From Alteromonas sp. LOR (GTDB lineage Bacteria; Pseudomonadota; Gammaproteobacteria; Enterobacterales; Alteromonadaceae): a DNA stretch of 50,336 nt. Under the pieces are notes generated by a model that did no database searches, was not told the DNA's origin, and worked only from the letters and a program-made list of their open reading frames with translations. The position numbers and the translations under genes are program-made. Where the stretch lies: assembly GCF_000753865.1 (NCBI RefSeq), contig NZ_JQFW01000007.1, forward strand, positions 49,297 through 99,632. The letters run 5' to 3'. Positions within the stretch are counted from its first letter, which is position 1, and the number at the start of each line of letters is the position of its first letter. Positions 50,292 through 50,336 of this stretch are shown one piece after another.

Positions 50292-50307
50292 GATCGGTTG
50301 ACCGATC
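50292..50307. promoter_or_regulatory. Palindrome near the right edge
   Basis: GATCGGTTGACCGATC is a perfect inverted repeat of seven bases around TG. It resembles a dimeric repressor operator; as a hairpin followed by TTTTAT it could be a weak terminator. Confidence 0.45.
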
Positions 50308-50336
50308 TTTTATAGATGCAAAAATCCGATGAGCAT

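Larger units (their letters stand above)
49747..50336. other. Noncoding right end of the window
   Basis: No credible gene in about 590 bases on either strand. It holds the yghU promoter, a strong leftward terminator with no visible gene before it, a CATTG/CAATG inverted repeat (50169-50182) and a palindrome at 50292-50307. It may be the upstream region of a gene beyond the edge, an untranslated leftward RNA, or both. Confidence 0.5.

Overview
The window reads as ordinary chromosome from a marine gammaproteobacterium, most likely Alteromonas or a close relative (inference). Evidence: Escherichia-like gene neighbourhoods (rho-trxA/rhlB-gppA, tatABC-tatD, rsgA-psd, envC-yibQ, yibN-grxC-secB-gpsA, cpxRA with a divergent cpxP-like gene), a large TonB-dependent receptor, a Mg-type HemB, a MaoP homologue, and moderate GC with AT-rich spacers. 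I see no insertion sequence, prophage, integrase or CRISPR array.

Layout. 1-4525: convergent gene remnant, hybrid sensor kinase, secreted M20 amidohydrolase. 4526-9298: rho and trxA leftwards, rhlB-gppA rightwards. 9400-14981: a leftward run tatA-tatB-tatC-secreted protein-tatD-diguanylate cyclase-hemB. 15164-19925: unknown exported protein, ilvIH, maoP and a DUF4442 protein. 20037-24191: TonB receptor and two tRNA-Gly genes mixed with decayed tRNA copies. 24192-28960: orn, rsgA-psd-DMT exporter-GDPD, and a MerC-like gene behind a clear Zur-type operator. 29086-33980: yibQ and envC leftwards, yibN-grxC-secB-gpsA rightwards. 34174-39031: trmL, a lysophospholipase-like hydrolase, cpxAR, and a double-length cpxP-like gene. 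39217-46908: mgsA and the arginine operon argCBFGHA. 47046-50336: alpha/beta hydrolase, unknown membrane-anchored protein, yghU and a noncoding right end.

The best candidate for something undescribed is the leader of the arginine operon. An ArgR-type operator pair is followed by a 40-codon reading frame with a good ribosome binding site and four arginine codons within five positions near its end (VRRRSRSS). Three bases after its stop codon begins a perfect 18-bp inverted repeat followed by eight T residues, just upstream of argC. This looks like arginine-codon transcription attenuation added to ArgR repression. The direction of the RNA switch is not settled from sequence alone.

A second recurring pattern is short degenerate tandem repeats (11-21 bp units) lying against or across stop codons (envC, trmL, argH, the gene at 48162, cpxP-like), plus one inside the gpsA start region and two upstream of genes. 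Other points of interest are an eight-T tract exactly at the start of the sensor kinase, a duplicated CpxP/Spy domain protein, a near-palindrome upstream of maoP, and an orphan leftward terminator at 49860-49897.
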